From contig NZ_JAGGOT010000012.1 of NCBI RefSeq assembly GCF_018614195.1, positions 120,601-184,600 of the forward strand: 64,000 nucleotides of DNA, written 5' to 3'. The translations under genes were made by a program, and so were the position numbers. This document shows positions 50,301 through 59,975 of this stretch, piece by piece; position 1 is the first letter of the stretch; each line of letters opens with the position of its first letter. Source of the stretch: Streptomyces sp. ISL-43. GTDB taxonomy: Bacteria > Actinomycetota > Actinomycetes > Streptomycetales > Streptomycetaceae. The notes beneath the pieces are model-generated. The model did not search any database. It was not told the origin of the DNA and saw only the letters and a program-made list of their open reading frames with translations.

Positions 50301-51383
50301 GACCGACAGTCCGCCGCGCGCCTCGTCCAGGTCGCCCGTCACCACCTCGACGACGGTGACGCCCTGCAGCCCCTCGTCCGCCGCGAACACCGAGTCCGCC
50401 GGCACCAGGCCCCCGCGCGAACCGGCGTCCAGTACGAGGACCACGTGCGGCTGGTCCAGCACCGGCGACCCCTCCCGGCCGAACCGGGGCCGCCCCTCCA
50501 GCCGGGAGCCCAACAGCCCCTCCAGTTCACCGAGGTCGTCGCCGAACAGCCGCTTCGTACCGGCCCCGTCGATCTGCCCCGGCACCTGGGTGTGCGGCAG
50601 CCACTTCACCCAGTCCCAGTCCGGGACCGCGCCCGGCGCGGCCACCACCGCCACCACCAGGTCCTCGGGGGAGTGCAGCGTCGCCAGCTGCGCCACCAGC
50701 GCGCGCGCCGTCCCGCGCGCCGACTCCGGCTCCCCGGACACCGTCACGTGGTAGAAGGCCCGCAGCGACACCGCCACCGGCAGCCCTTCCAGCGAGGAGT
50801 GCACGTTCAGGAACCGCTGCATCGCGCCCGCCGTGAGCGGCTCCAGCTCGTCCACCGGAGCCGTGTCCGGAGCCACCAGCGGGGTCGCCAGGCGCTGCGC
50901 GCCCAGCCCCAGCCGGGCCTGCCCGAAGTCCGCGTCGCCGACCCGCCGTTCCCACAGCCGCGAGCCCCCGGCCACCACCGACCACAGCTGCTCCGGAGCC
51001 GGGTGCAGGTACAGCTGGGCGTCACGCTGGGCCCGCGCGGTCCCGCGCACCTGACGGCGCGTCTGCGCCAGGTACCTCAGATAGTCCCGGCGCGCATCGG
51101 CCATTTGCCCTTGCGTACCGCGCCGGTGGCGCACCAGCTGGGCCACCAGCATGGCCGCCGTCGACACCATCATCAGCATGCCCATGATCCGCATGAACGA
51201 CGGGATGCCCGGCAGGAAGAAGAAGACGGCGGAGGAGCCCATCCCGAGCATCGGGAGGACCTGCATCAGCACGCCCTCCTGCTGCCCGCGCGCAAGCTCC
51301 GGCGGGGCCTCCAGCCGCAGTTCCCCCGAAGGGACTTCGGGCGGCAGCGACCGGGGCGGACGCTTGACGACGATCTGGCTCAC
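47400..51383 (-). CDS. eccC: Type VII secretion ATPase EccC
   Basis: 1327 residues from a GTG at 51383. Two membrane spans lie at about residues 40-85 (LPMLGMGSSAVFFFLPGIP, IMGMLMMVSTAAMLVAQLV). Three FtsK/SpoIIIE-type ATPase modules follow. Module 1 has GATGSGKSELLRTLV near 479 and LVLVIDEFSELL. Module 2 has GGPQSGKSTLMRTL near 841 and FLIIDGWGGF. Module 3 has GESESGKTNLLRLI near 1131 and FVIIDDFDLV. It is a single-chain EccC, unlike the split EccCa/EccCb of ESX-1. Module 1 powers secretion in studied systems, and modules 2-3 bind substrates. No clear ribosome site is visible. Confidence 0.96.
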   Translation of the reverse strand: MSQIVVKRPPRSLPPEVPSGELRLEAPPELARGQQEGVLMQVLPMLGMGSSAVFFFLPGIPSFMRIMGMLMMVSTAAMLVAQLVRHRRGTQGQMADARRDYLRYLAQTRRQVRGTARAQRDAQLYLHPAPEQLWSVVAGGSRLWERRVGDADFGQARLGLGAQRLATPLVAPDTAPVDELEPLTAGAMQRFLNVHSSLEGLPVAVSLRAFYHVTVSGEPESARGTARALVAQLATLHSPEDLVVAVVAAPGAVPDWDWVKWLPHTQVPGQIDGAGTKRLFGDDLGELEGLLGSRLEGRPRFGREGSPVLDQPHVVLVLDAGSRGGLVPADSVFAADEGLQGVTVVEVVTGDLDEARGGLSVVVRPGRLRLESGAGVAYEGVPDTLSLPAAEALARQLAPLRTGGGDDDEPLLADLDFTDLLNLGDAASVDVARTWRPRSAGERLRVPIGVGEDGSAVMLDLKEAAQEGMGPHGLCVGATGSGKSELLRTLVLGLAVTHTSQTLNFVLADFKGGATFTGMGKMPHVAAVITNLADDLTLVDRMGDSIRGELQRRQELLRSAGTYANIHDYEKARAAGAPLEPLASLVLVIDEFSELLTAKPDFIDMFLQIGRIGRSLGVHLLLASQRLEEGRLRGLDTYLSYRIGLRTFSAAESRTAIGVPDAYHLPSVPGSGYLKFGTDEMTRFKAAYVSGTYRTGGPDLSAGPFPVERRPVLFTAAPVPVVHAAPDPAHLSARAAQAERAGQGGDAPADTVLDVIVGRLEGQGVPAHQVWLPPLDQAPPLDQLLPALAPSAERGLHARGYTRPGGLVVPLGLVDKPFEQRREVLYRDFSGAAGHMMVVGGPQSGKSTLMRTLISSFALTHTPREVQFYGLDFGGGGLSSVAGLPHVGGIASRLDPERVRRTVAEVGGVLRRREESFRANGIDSIGTYRRRRAAGELPGEAWGDVFLIIDGWGGFRGEYEALEQIVTDIAARGLGYGIHVVVTVSRYMEVRAALKDQMLSRLELRLGDVMDSEFDRKVAANVPTGMPGRGQVAEKLHFLGALPRIDGSHAAEDLSQATAAFVACVKQEWAGEAAPGVRLLPRLLHADRLPRGGECPERGIAIGIDETDLEPVFVDFETDPFLLVFGESESGKTNLLRLIARQIADRYGPHQARLVVGDYRRSLLGALPQEHLLEYAPVASSLQMHMEALSGVFARRRPPQDVTPQQLRDRSWWTGPDLFVIIDDFDLVATSQGNPLAQLVEFLPFARDTGVRFVIARGSAGASRALYEPFMQRIKELGAQGLVLSGDPSEGDLVGSVRPRPMPPGRASFVSRKRGTSLVQIGRTPAM

Positions 51384-51677
51384 CGGAGCATCAAATCCCT
51401 AGAAAACAGAGGGGACATCGCAACCGCCGCCCTCAAGTCCCGGGCGCGGAGGGAGTCTCCTCCGCAAGGAGGCGATGCTACTGGCCGACCGGCACCCGCA
51501 CGCCCGCTACGCTGGCGCGCGCACCTTGCGCATCCGCGAATCGGCTGCGACCGGCGTGCGTACCGGCCCGCCGGGGCCGGACGCGGCACCGACGCGGACA
51601 CCACCACACCGACGCACGCACGAACGAACGCACCAACGCACCAACGCACCAACGCACACACCAACCGGGGGCACCAG
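51384..51677. promoter_or_regulatory. Divergent eccC/eccD intergenic region with 8-bp tandem repeat
   Basis: A 294-bp gap between two divergent starts. CGCACCAA is repeated three times at 51629-51652, followed by CGCACACA and preceded by CGAACGAACG. This ends 17 nt before the eccD GTG. Repeat number could alter the eccD leader. I could not fix promoters. Confidence 0.6.
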
Positions 51678-53186
51678 GTGAACACCGCCGAGGCGACCGG
51701 CTTCCGCAGGGTCACCGTCGTGGCTCCGGACAGCCGCGTGGACGTCGCCCTCCCCGAGGACATCGCCGTCGCCGACATCTACCCCGAGCTGCTGCGCCTC
51801 ACCGGCCAGACCCAGCCCGTCGGCGCCCCCACCGGCTTCCACCTCGTCCTGCGCTCCGGCACCGTCCTCGACGGCGCCCGCACACTCGCCGCCCAGCAGG
51901 TCCTCGACGGCGAGGTGCTGAGCCTGCGCCCCTTCGCCGACTCCCTGCCGCCCGCCGTCTTCGACGACGTCTCCGACGCCGTCGCCTCCGCCGTGGTGCG
52001 GGGCCGCCACCGCTGGAGCGACGACATGCTGCGCGGCGCGGGCCTGGCCGGCGCCGCCGTCCTCTTCGTCCTCCTCGGCTTCGTCCTCTGGTACGCCGAC
52101 CCCGTCCTGCACGACATGCACGGACTGCCCGGGGCCGTCGCCGGCTGCGTCGGCCTGCTCCTCACCGCCGCCGCCGGCGTCCGCGCCCGCGTCTACCGCG
52201 ACCGCGGCTCCGCCGTAGCCCTCGGCCTCGCCGCCGTCCCCCACCTGCTGCTCGCCGGCGCCGGCATCGTCGCCCCGGCCGCCGGCCAGGGCCCCGGCCG
52301 GCTCCAGTTCCTCCTCGGGTGCCTCTGCGCACTCGTCGCCTCGGTCGCCCTCGTCGCCCTCACCCCCGACGGCGACGCCCCCTTCGTCGCGGCCACCTTC
52401 CTCGCCGCCACCGGGTCCCTGGCCACCTTCACCGCCATCGCCACCGACACCGGCCGTGCCGCCGCCGCGGCCGTCTGCGCCCCCGTCGCCATCGGCCTCG
52501 TCGCCTTCCTCCCCGGCCTCTCCGCCCGCCTCGCCCGGCTCCCCATCGGCTACGCGGCCCCGCGGAGCGCCGTGGCCGAGTACGAGACCCCGGACCGCGA
52601 CGAGACCGAGCAGCCCTACGGGGAGCGCGCCGCCGCCGGCCGGCACGACTCCGGGGTCCCGCTCGACGCCGAGGCCATCGCCGCCCAGGCCCGCCGCGGC
52701 CACGAGACGCTCCTCGGTCTCGTCGGCGGCTGCGCCGCGGTCGCGGTCGGCTCCGCCGCCGTCCTCGGCTTCTGCGACGACACCTGGGCCCGACTCCTGG
52801 CCCTGGCCACCGGGCTCGCCATGCTGCTGCGCGCCCGCCTCTTCCGCTACACCTCCCAGGTCGCCTGCGCCCTCGTGGCCGGCCTCGCCGCCCTCGGCCT
52901 GCTCGTCCTCGGCCTCGCAGCGCACCCCCCGGCCGCCCTGCTCCGCGAGCTCGCCCTGTACGGCGACCGCAGCGGCCTGGACATCCGTACGATCTGGCTG
53001 TCGGCCGCCGTCACCGCCGCCGCGGCCCTCCTCGTCGGAATTGCGCTGGCCATTCCCCGCAGGGGTCTGTCACCCTTCTGGGGGCGCCTGCTCGACCTCA
53101 CCGAGGCGGCGGTCCTGCTCAGCCTGGTCCCGCTGACCCTGGCCGTGCTCGACGTCTACGCCCGGGCCCGCGCTCTCACCAGCTGA
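51678..53186 (+). CDS. eccD: Type VII secretion integral membrane protein EccD
   Basis: 502 residues from the GTG at 51678. Residues 1-95 are the ubiquitin-like cytosolic domain ([20 protein letters not shown], ...[11 protein letters not shown]). About eleven hydrophobic spans follow (e.g. [50 protein letters not shown]). A hydrophilic loop around residues 295-335 ([20 protein letters not shown]) splits them. EccD forms the membrane barrel of the ESX complex. It is transcribed away from eccC, and rpsO follows 172 nt later. Confidence 0.95.
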   Translation: MNTAEATGFRRVTVVAPDSRVDVALPEDIAVADIYPELLRLTGQTQPVGAPTGFHLVLRSGTVLDGARTLAAQQVLDGEVLSLRPFADSLPPAVFDDVSDAVASAVVRGRHRWSDDMLRGAGLAGAAVLFVLLGFVLWYADPVLHDMHGLPGAVAGCVGLLLTAAAGVRARVYRDRGSAVALGLAAVPHLLLAGAGIVAPAAGQGPGRLQFLLGCLCALVASVALVALTPDGDAPFVAATFLAATGSLATFTAIATDTGRAAAAAVCAPVAIGLVAFLPGLSARLARLPIGYAAPRSAVAEYETPDRDETEQPYGERAAAGRHDSGVPLDAEAIAAQARRGHETLLGLVGGCAAVAVGSAAVLGFCDDTWARLLALATGLAMLLRARLFRYTSQVACALVAGLAALGLLVLGLAAHPPAALLRELALYGDRSGLDIRTIWLSAAVTAAAALLVGIALAIPRRGLSPFWGRLLDLTEAAVLLSLVPLTLAVLDVYARARALTS

Positions 53187-53358
53187 GACGGGGCCGAGCG
53201 GCAGCCTGGTACGCTGTGTGACGGCCGTTTGTGTACGCGCCCTCGGATTCCTCCGGGGGCTGCGCTCAGCGGACCCCGCCTCCCGAGTTACGGAAGATCC
53301 CCAGAGAATTCGACCTGGGGCACTCGGTGGCTACGAAGACCTATTACGAGGAGTACGC

Positions 53359-53646
53359 GTGCCGCTCGACGCCGCAACGAAGAAGCAGCTCATCGCAGAG
53401 TTTGGTGCCAAGGAGGGCGACACCGGCTCCCCCGAGGTCCAGGTCGCGATGCTGTCCCGCCGCATCTCGGACCTGACCGAGCACCTGAAGGCCCACAAGC
53501 ACGACCACCACTCCCGTCGTGGTCTGCTGATCCTGGTCGGCCAGCGCCGCCGCCTTCTGCAGTACCTGGCCAAGAAGGACATCCAGCGCTTCCGTACGCT
53601 GGTCGAGCGCCTCGGCATCCGCCGCGGTGCGGCCGGCGCCAAGTAA
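53359..53646 (+). CDS. rpsO: 30S ribosomal protein S15
   Basis: 95 residues from the GTG at 53359 with GAGGAG upstream. [20 protein letters not shown], then [20 protein letters not shown] and [20 protein letters not shown] are canonical S15. It binds the central domain of 16S rRNA. The 170-bp leader is long enough for autoregulation, but I see no specific structure there. It is followed by a hairpin and pnp, the conserved rpsO-pnp pair. Confidence 0.97.
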   Translation: MPLDAATKKQLIAEFGAKEGDTGSPEVQVAMLSRRISDLTEHLKAHKHDHHSRRGLLILVGQRRRLLQYLAKKDIQRFRTLVERLGIRRGAAGAK

Positions 53647-53656
53647 AGACGCTGTG

Positions 53657-53693
53657 AAGGGAGCGGTTCCCACACTGAGGGGGCCGCTCCCTT
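53657..53693 (+). terminator. Hairpin between rpsO and pnp
   Basis: AAGGGAGCGG pairs with CCGCTCCCTT (10 bp) around a 17-nt loop that can pair further, followed by TTT. In Streptomyces the rpsO-pnp intergenic hairpin is known to be partly read through and cut by RNase III. This one fits that position. Confidence 0.8.
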
Positions 53694-53916
53694 TGCTGTA
53701 CGTGCGCGACGTACCGGACGCTTTGTAGTCTGGAACCACGTGCACAACTGAAGAGGAGGAGCGCCCTCCCTACGCCGCCGGTCCTCGGTAGTGGCACCCG
53801 GAACGCCCGCCACGGGCTCGAACCCCGGATGCTTCGATCGAAGACCGGCCCGCACGCAAGGAGCGCTTCTCCGCAACCGTCCACCACCACACGGGTGGCG
53901 GACGGAGACGACGAAA

Positions 53917-56154
53917 ATGGAGAAAACGCTAGTGGAGAACGAGACCCACTACGCCGAGGCCGTCATTGACAACGGTTCCTTCGGCACCCGCACCATCCGC
54001 TTCGAGACGGGCCGTCTGGCCCGCCAGGCCGCCGGCTCCGCCGTTGCCTACCTGGACGACGACACGATGGTGCTTTCCGCCACCACCGCGTCGAAGAAGC
54101 CCAAGGACCAGCTCGACTTCTTCCCCCTGACGGTCGACGTCGAGGAGCGGATGTACGCGGCAGGCAAGATCCCCGGCTCCTTCTTCCGCCGCGAGGGCCG
54201 CCCCTCCGAGGACGCGATCCTCACCTGCCGCCTGATCGACCGCCCGCTGCGCCCGTCCTTCAAGAAGGGCCTGCGCAACGAGATCCAGGTCGTCGCCACG
54301 ATCATGGCGCTCAACCCCGACCACCTGTACGACGTCGTCGCGATCAACGCCGCGTCCGCGTCCACCCAGCTGGCCGGCCTGCCCTTCTCCGGCCCGATCG
54401 GCGGCGTCCGCGTCGCGCTGATCCGCGGCCAGTGGGTCGCCTTCCCGACGCACACCGAGCTCGAGGACGCCGTCTTCGACATGGTCGTCGCGGGCCGCGC
54501 GCTCGAGGACGGCGACGTCGCGATCATGATGGTCGAGGCCGAGGCCACCGAGAAGACCATCGCGCTGGTCAAGGACGGCGCCGAGGCGCCGACCGAGGAG
54601 ATCGTCGCCGCGGGCCTCGAGGCCGCGAAGCCGTTCATCAAGGCCCTGTGCAAGGCCCAGTCCGACCTCGCCGCCAAGGCCGCCAAGCCCGAGGGCGAGT
54701 TCCCGGTCTTCCTGGACTACCAGGACGACGTGTACGAGGCCCTCTCGGCCGCCGTCAAGGGCGAGCTCTCCCAGGCGCTGACCATCGCGGGCAAGCAGGA
54801 CCGCGAGGCCGAGCTGGACCGCGTCAAGGAGATCGCCGCCGAGAAGCTCCTCCCGGCCTTCGAAGGCCGCGAGAAGGAGATCTCCGCCGCGTACCGCAGC
54901 CTGACCAAGGCCCTGGTCCGCGAGCGCGTCATCAAGGACAAGGTCCGCATCGACGGCCGCGGGCTCACGGACATCCGTACCCTCGCCGCCGAGGTCGAGG
55001 CCATCCCGCGCGTGCACGGCTCGGCGCTGTTCGAGCGTGGCGAGACCCAGATCCTGGGCGTCACCACCCTGAACATGCTCCGTATGGAGCAGCAGCTGGA
55101 CACCCTTTCCCCGGTGACCCGCAAGCGCTACATGCACAACTACAACTTCCCGCCGTACTCGGTCGGCGAGACCGGCCGCGTCGGTTCGCCGAAGCGCCGC
55201 GAGATCGGCCACGGCGCGCTCGCCGAGCGCGCGATCATGCCGGTCCTCCCGACGCGCGAGGAGTTCCCCTACGCGATCCGCCAGGTGTCCGAGGCTCTCG
55301 GCTCCAACGGCTCGACGTCCATGGGCTCGGTCTGCGCCTCCACCATGTCGCTGCTGAACGCCGGTGTGCCCCTCAAGGCCCCCGTCGCCGGTATCGCCAT
55401 GGGTCTGATCTCCCAGGAGATCGACGGCAAGACCCACTACGTCGCCCTCACCGACATCCTCGGTGCGGAGGACGCCTTCGGCGACATGGACTTCAAGGTC
55501 GCCGGCACCAAGGAGTTCGTCACCGCGCTCCAGCTGGACACCAAGCTCGACGGCATCCCGGCCTCGGTTCTGGCCGCCGCCCTCAAGCAGGCCCGCGACG
55601 CCCGCCTCCACATCCTCGACGTGATGATGGAAGCGATCGACACGCCGGACGCCATGTCCCCGTTCGCCCCGCGGATCATCACCGTCAAGATCCCGGTGGA
55701 CAAGATCGGTGAGGTCATCGGCCCCAAGGGCAAGATGATCAACCAGATCCAGGAGGACACCGGCGCCGAGATCACGATCGAGGACGACGGCACCATCTAC
55801 ATCGGTGCCTCCGACGGCCCGGCCGCCGAGGCCGCCCGTGCCACGATCAACCAGATCGCCAACCCGACCATGCCGGAGGTCGGCGAGCGCTACCTGGGTA
55901 CGGTCGTCAAGACCACCACCTTCGGTGCCTTCGTCTCCCTCATGCCCGGCAAGGACGGCCTGCTGCACATCTCGCAGATCCGCAAGCTCGCCGGTGGCAA
56001 GCGCGTGGAGAACGTCGAGGACGTGCTCGCGGTCGGCACCAAGGTCCAGGTCGAGATCGCCGAGATCGACTCCCGCGGCAAGCTCTCCCTGGTCCCCGTG
56101 ATCGACGGCGAGGCCGCCGGCGACGACGCTGACAAGGACGACTCCGACAAGTGA
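53917..56154 (+). CDS. pnp: Polyribonucleotide nucleotidyltransferase (PNPase)
   Basis: 745 residues from the ATG at 53917; a GTG at 53932 ([11 protein letters not shown]...) is the other plausible start. Two RNase PH domains are visible: the first from [20 protein letters not shown] to [20 protein letters not shown], the second from [20 protein letters not shown] to [22 protein letters not shown] ([20 protein letters not shown]) and S1 ([20 protein letters not shown]) domains follow, then an acidic tail. It degrades RNA 3'-5' with phosphate; in streptomycetes it also adds 3' tails. It overlaps the M16 peptidase start by 4 nt. Confidence 0.97.
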   Translation: MEKTLVENETHYAEAVIDNGSFGTRTIRFETGRLARQAAGSAVAYLDDDTMVLSATTASKKPKDQLDFFPLTVDVEERMYAAGKIPGSFFRREGRPSEDAILTCRLIDRPLRPSFKKGLRNEIQVVATIMALNPDHLYDVVAINAASASTQLAGLPFSGPIGGVRVALIRGQWVAFPTHTELEDAVFDMVVAGRALEDGDVAIMMVEAEATEKTIALVKDGAEAPTEEIVAAGLEAAKPFIKALCKAQSDLAAKAAKPEGEFPVFLDYQDDVYEALSAAVKGELSQALTIAGKQDREAELDRVKEIAAEKLLPAFEGREKEISAAYRSLTKALVRERVIKDKVRIDGRGLTDIRTLAAEVEAIPRVHGSALFERGETQILGVTTLNMLRMEQQLDTLSPVTRKRYMHNYNFPPYSVGETGRVGSPKRREIGHGALAERAIMPVLPTREEFPYAIRQVSEALGSNGSTSMGSVCASTMSLLNAGVPLKAPVAGIAMGLISQEIDGKTHYVALTDILGAEDAFGDMDFKVAGTKEFVTALQLDTKLDGIPASVLAAALKQARDARLHILDVMMEAIDTPDAMSPFAPRIITVKIPVDKIGEVIGPKGKMINQIQEDTGAEITIEDDGTIYIGASDGPAAEAARATINQIANPTMPEVGERYLGTVVKTTTFGAFVSLMPGKDGLLHISQIRKLAGGKRVENVEDVLAVGTKVQVEIAEIDSRGKLSLVPVIDGEAAGDDADKDDSDK

Positions 56155-57530
56155 CGTCGCGTAGTTCCCGTGTGACGGCCCGCCCCTCTTCGGAGGGGCG
56201 GGCCGTCGCCCGTACCCAAACAGTGCTCAAAGGCACGAACGGCATCGGCACCGTCCGGCGCACGGTCCTCCCCGGCGGACTGCGCGTCGTCACCGAGACC
56301 CTGCCGTCCGTCCGCTCCGCCACCTTCGGCATCTGGGCCCACGTCGGCTCCCGGGACGAGACGCCTTCGCTGAACGGCGCCACGCACTACCTGGAGCACC
56401 TCCTCTTCAAGGGCACCGACAAGCGCAGTGCCCTCGACATCTCCTCCGCGATCGACGCGGTCGGCGGCGAGATGAACGCCTTCACGGCGAAGGAGTACAC
56501 CTGCTATTACGCGCGGGTGCTCGACACCGACCTGCCGCTGGCCATCGACGTCGTGTGCGACATGCTCACCGGCTCGCTGATCCTCGAATCCGATGTCGAC
56601 GCCGAGCGCGGCGTCATCCTCGAAGAGATCGCGATGACCGAGGACGACCCGGGCGACATGGTCCACGACCTGTTCGCCCAGACCATGTACGGGGACACCC
56701 CGCTCGGGCGCCCCGTCCTCGGCACTGTCGACACGATCAACGCGCTCACCGCCGACCGGATCCGCCGCTTCTACAAGAAGCACTACGACCCCACCCACCT
56801 GGTCGTGGCCGCCGCGGGCAACGTCGACCACAACAAGGTCGTACGCCAGGTCCGCGCGGCCTTCGAGAAGGCCGGCGCCCTGACCCGCGCCGACGCCGAG
56901 CCGATCGGCCCGCGCACCGGCACCAAGCGGATCCGCACCTCCGGCCGCGTCGAGCTGGTCAACCGCAAGAGCGAGCAGGCCCACGTGGTCCTCGGCATGC
57001 CGGGCCTGGCCCGCACCGACGAGCGCCGCTGGGCGCTGGGCGTGCTGAACACCGCGCTCGGCGGGGGCATGTCCTCCCGCCTCTTCCAGGAGGTCCGCGA
57101 GAAGCGCGGCCTGGCCTACAGCGTGTACTCGTACACCTCGGGCTTCGCCGACACCGGCCTCTTCGGCGTCTACGCGGGCTGCCGCCCCAGCCAGGTCCAC
57201 GACGTACTGCGGATCTGCCGGGACGAGCTCGACAAGGTCGCCTCCGACGGGCTCACCGACGAGGAGATCCGGCGGGCCGTCGGCCAGCTGTCCGGCTCCA
57301 CCGTCCTCGGCCTGGAGGACACCGGCGCGATCATGAACCGCATCGGCAAGAGCGAGCTGTGCTGGGGCGACCAGATGTCGGTCGACGACATGCTGGCCCG
57401 GATCGCCTCCGTCACCCCGGACGACGTGCGCTCGGTGGCCCAGGACGTACTGGCCCAGCGGCCCTCGCTCGCGGTGATCGGCCCGCTCAAGGAGAAGCAG
57501 GCGGCCCGCCTCGACGAAGCCGTGGCCTAG
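56151..57530 (+). CDS. M16 family zinc peptidase
   Basis: 459 residues from the GTG overlapping the pnp stop (GTGA); starts at 56172 and 56223 are also possible. The inverted zinc motif [13 protein letters not shown] (HxxEH, residue about 80) with the distal Glu in GVILEEIAM defines an active M16 core. The second half carries the non-catalytic repeat ([20 protein letters not shown]). Homologues are processing-peptidase-like; the physiological substrate in Streptomyces is not known. The pnp-M16-dapB order is conserved in actinomycetes. A UUCG hairpin lies inside codons 9-19. Confidence 0.92.
   Translation: MTSRSSRVTARPSSEGRAVARTQTVLKGTNGIGTVRRTVLPGGLRVVTETLPSVRSATFGIWAHVGSRDETPSLNGATHYLEHLLFKGTDKRSALDISSAIDAVGGEMNAFTAKEYTCYYARVLDTDLPLAIDVVCDMLTGSLILESDVDAERGVILEEIAMTEDDPGDMVHDLFAQTMYGDTPLGRPVLGTVDTINALTADRIRRFYKKHYDPTHLVVAAAGNVDHNKVVRQVRAAFEKAGALTRADAEPIGPRTGTKRIRTSGRVELVNRKSEQAHVVLGMPGLARTDERRWALGVLNTALGGGMSSRLFQEVREKRGLAYSVYSYTSGFADTGLFGVYAGCRPSQVHDVLRICRDELDKVASDGLTDEEIRRAVGQLSGSTVLGLEDTGAIMNRIGKSELCWGDQMSVDDMLARIASVTPDDVRSVAQDVLAQRPSLAVIGPLKEKQAARLDEAVA
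56175..56206 (+). terminator. UUCG-capped 14-bp hairpin at the start of the M16 gene
   Basis: ACGGCCCGCCCCTC-TTCG-GAGGGGCGGGCCGT is a perfect stem with a UUCG tetraloop, 21 nt after the pnp stop. It may be a pnp terminator or an RNA 3'-end barrier located inside the predicted coding start. Confidence 0.8.
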
Positions 57531-57580
57531 GTCCCCGGACAGGGAAAAGTTCCGTACGTCGTCAGTCTGTATGCATGTAA

Positions 57581-58342
<762 letters not shown>

Positions 58343-58360
58343 CGAGCAGGCAGCGGAACC

Positions 58361-58807
58361 ATGCGCGCGAAGATCACCTACTTCATCACGGCCGCGGTCC
58401 TGGCCGTCTACTTCGTCCTGGCCGGCGGCCGGGGCCTGATGCTGATTCGGCTCGGGACCCCGATCACCGTCCCGTTCGGTCTGGCCGTGCTGATCCTGCC
58501 GGTCATCGGCGTCTGGTTCCTCTGGCAGAACACGCGGTTCGTCACCAAGGCCAACCAGCTCGCGACCGAGCTGGAGGCCGAGGGCGGACTGCCCGTGGAC
58601 GAGCTCGAGCGGGACAAGTACGGCCGGATCCTGCGGGATTCCGCCGACGAGGTCTTCGCGCGCCGCAAGGCCGAGACCGAGGACGCGCCGGGGGACTGGC
58701 GCAGCTGGTTCCGCCTCGCGGTCGCCTACCGTGACGCCCGCGACACCCCGCGGGCGCGCAAGGCGATGCAGCGGGCGATCTCCCTGCACGACGTACCGGC
58801 CCCATGA
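58361..58807 (+). CDS. Small membrane protein with TPR-like C-terminus
   Basis: 148 residues, unrecognised family. Two membrane spans (ITYFITAAVLAVYFVLAGGR, VPFGLAVLILPVIGVWFLW) are followed by a charged helical part (ATELEAEGGLPVDELERDKY, then DWRSWFRLAVAYRDARDTPR and RARKAMQRAISL). The second piece has the pattern of one TPR. It lies 18 nt after dapB and shares its terminator, so co-transcription is likely. The role is unknown. Confidence 0.82.
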   Translation: MRAKITYFITAAVLAVYFVLAGGRGLMLIRLGTPITVPFGLAVLILPVIGVWFLWQNTRFVTKANQLATELEAEGGLPVDELERDKYGRILRDSADEVFARRKAETEDAPGDWRSWFRLAVAYRDARDTPRARKAMQRAISLHDVPAP

Positions 58808-58859
58808 GAAGAGCCCGTACAGGACCGGTCCTGTACGGGCTCTTCTGTACGGGCTCTTC
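58807..58859. terminator. 40-bp perfect palindrome with duplicated right arm
   Basis: AGAAGAGCCCGTACAGGACC and its complement (58807-58846) form a 20-bp stem with almost no loop. The right arm CTGTACGGGCTCTT is then repeated once more (58845-58858), so two alternative stems are possible. It separates the dapB-linked gene from the leftward PH-domain gene. Confidence 0.9.
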
Positions 58860-58876
58860 GTGCCCGCGCCGGCGGA

Positions 58877-59434
58877 TCAGGCGGGTACGCCCCGGTACTC
58901 GGCGGCCCAGGCCTCGACCGAGTCGGCGGCCCGGTCGAACGCCTCGGTGCGCGAGAGGAAGTCGGCGTTGTGGTCGGTCAGCAGGACCGGCAGCCCGGCC
59001 CCGCCGCGCGCCGCCACGGTCAGTGCCTGCCCCTGTACGGTCCTCGGCAGTCCGAGCCAGCGCACGGGCTGCTGCACCGTGCGCACCTCGGCGACCTGGC
59101 TCCACGGGATCGAGCGGGTCCCGAAGAACCCCACCCGGCGCAGCCCCTTGCGGCTCACCCAGACGCCCGTGCGCAGCAGTCGCAGGGCGGATCCGACCAC
59201 GGCGAGCGAGGCGGCCAGGCCGCCCAGGGCGCCGGTCCAGGTGCCCGCGGCGGTGATGATCACCGTGGCGAACAGCATGAAGGAGCCGAGCAGGAGCAGC
59301 AGCGCGGCGATGGCGACCCGCCAGGGCCCCGGGCGGTAGGGACGACGCCAGCGGTCGTGGTCCTGGTAGGGGAGGGTGTCCCCGGTGTCGTGCGCGTCGA
59401 ATGCGCCGTCGGCCGTCAGGAAGGGCAGGGGCAC
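58877..59434 (-). CDS. PH-domain-like membrane protein
   Basis: 185 residues. Two membrane spans lie at about residues 42-86 (VAIAALLLLLGSFMLFATV, WTGALGGLAASLAVVGSAL). A compact beta domain follows (GVWVSRKGLRRVGFFGTRSI, PWSQVAEVRTVQQPV), as in bacterial PH/bPH2 proteins. A helical end (AFDRAADSVEAWAAEYRG) closes it. The family binds membranes or partners and has no known enzyme activity. The role is unknown. Confidence 0.8.
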   Translation of the reverse strand: MPLPFLTADGAFDAHDTGDTLPYQDHDRWRRPYRPGPWRVAIAALLLLLGSFMLFATVIITAAGTWTGALGGLAASLAVVGSALRLLRTGVWVSRKGLRRVGFFGTRSIPWSQVAEVRTVQQPVRWLGLPRTVQGQALTVAARGGAGLPVLLTDHNADFLSRTEAFDRAADSVEAWAAEYRGVPA

Positions 59435-59482
59435 GGCAGGACCTCACTCACATGCACGTTCGGTTGGGCTGTGCCCGTGAGG

Positions 59483-59722
59483 CTACCGCCCCTCGGACGC
59501 CTCCGACTGCTGCGACTTCGCCGGTACCTGGCTCGGCTGCAGTGCGGGCATCCCGAAAAGCAGCGAGCCGACGAGTCCCGCCACCACGGTCAGTCCGACC
59601 AGACTACGGGCGGCGATCTGGGTCTTGCTCAGACTCTCGGGCGGCGGCGGAGTGACGTTGCTGCGGAATCGGTCGGCCTCGGCGACGAAGGCGAACGGGA
59701 CGGGTTCGCGCCGGCGGAACAT
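59483..59722 (-). CDS. Small single-span membrane protein
   Basis: 79 residues from the ATG at 59722, with AAGGAG at good distance; a longer frame to 59848 lacks a site. A hydrophilic N-terminus (MFRRREPVPFAFVAEADRFR) precedes one span (SLVGLTVVAGLVGSLLFGM) and a polar Gln/Ser-rich end. No family is recognised. It lies 48 nt upstream of the PH-domain gene on the same strand, so the two may be co-transcribed. The gap to thyX (59723-59975) holds divergent promoters I could not resolve. Confidence 0.75.
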   Translation of the reverse strand: MFRRREPVPFAFVAEADRFRSNVTPPPPESLSKTQIAARSLVGLTVVAGLVGSLLFGMPALQPSQVPAKSQQSEASEGR

Positions 59723-59975
59723 GGGAGCGATTCTCCTTACGGTCGGGGCCCTGGGGCCCTGGGGCGGTGGGGGCGGGATGAGCTGGCGTTCTAGTAGGTA
59801 GGACGCACAAAAGCCCCGATCGGTGCCGGATGTCGGGACATTAACCAAATTTTATGGCGCAGCGTCAGATGTACCGGCCGCGGAACCGGGGGATTCCGGA
59901 CTGCCCGGTCCGGTCCGCGGACCGTCGTAGAGTGGGCGCGGCCCCAAGTAAGACCAGCTCGGAAGGACCCTCCCG

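Noticed and set aside
47301..51677. Plus-strand frame opposite eccC that joins eccD
   Set aside because: Antisense to the three-ATPase eccC. Sequence is Arg/Pro/His-rich noise; the true eccD start is the GTG at 51678, where the ubiquitin-like domain begins.
59780..59880. Possible small RNA or tRNA in the AT-richer gap before thyX
   Set aside because: No cloverleaf, no T-loop sequence and no CCA end can be drawn; more likely divergent promoter DNA.
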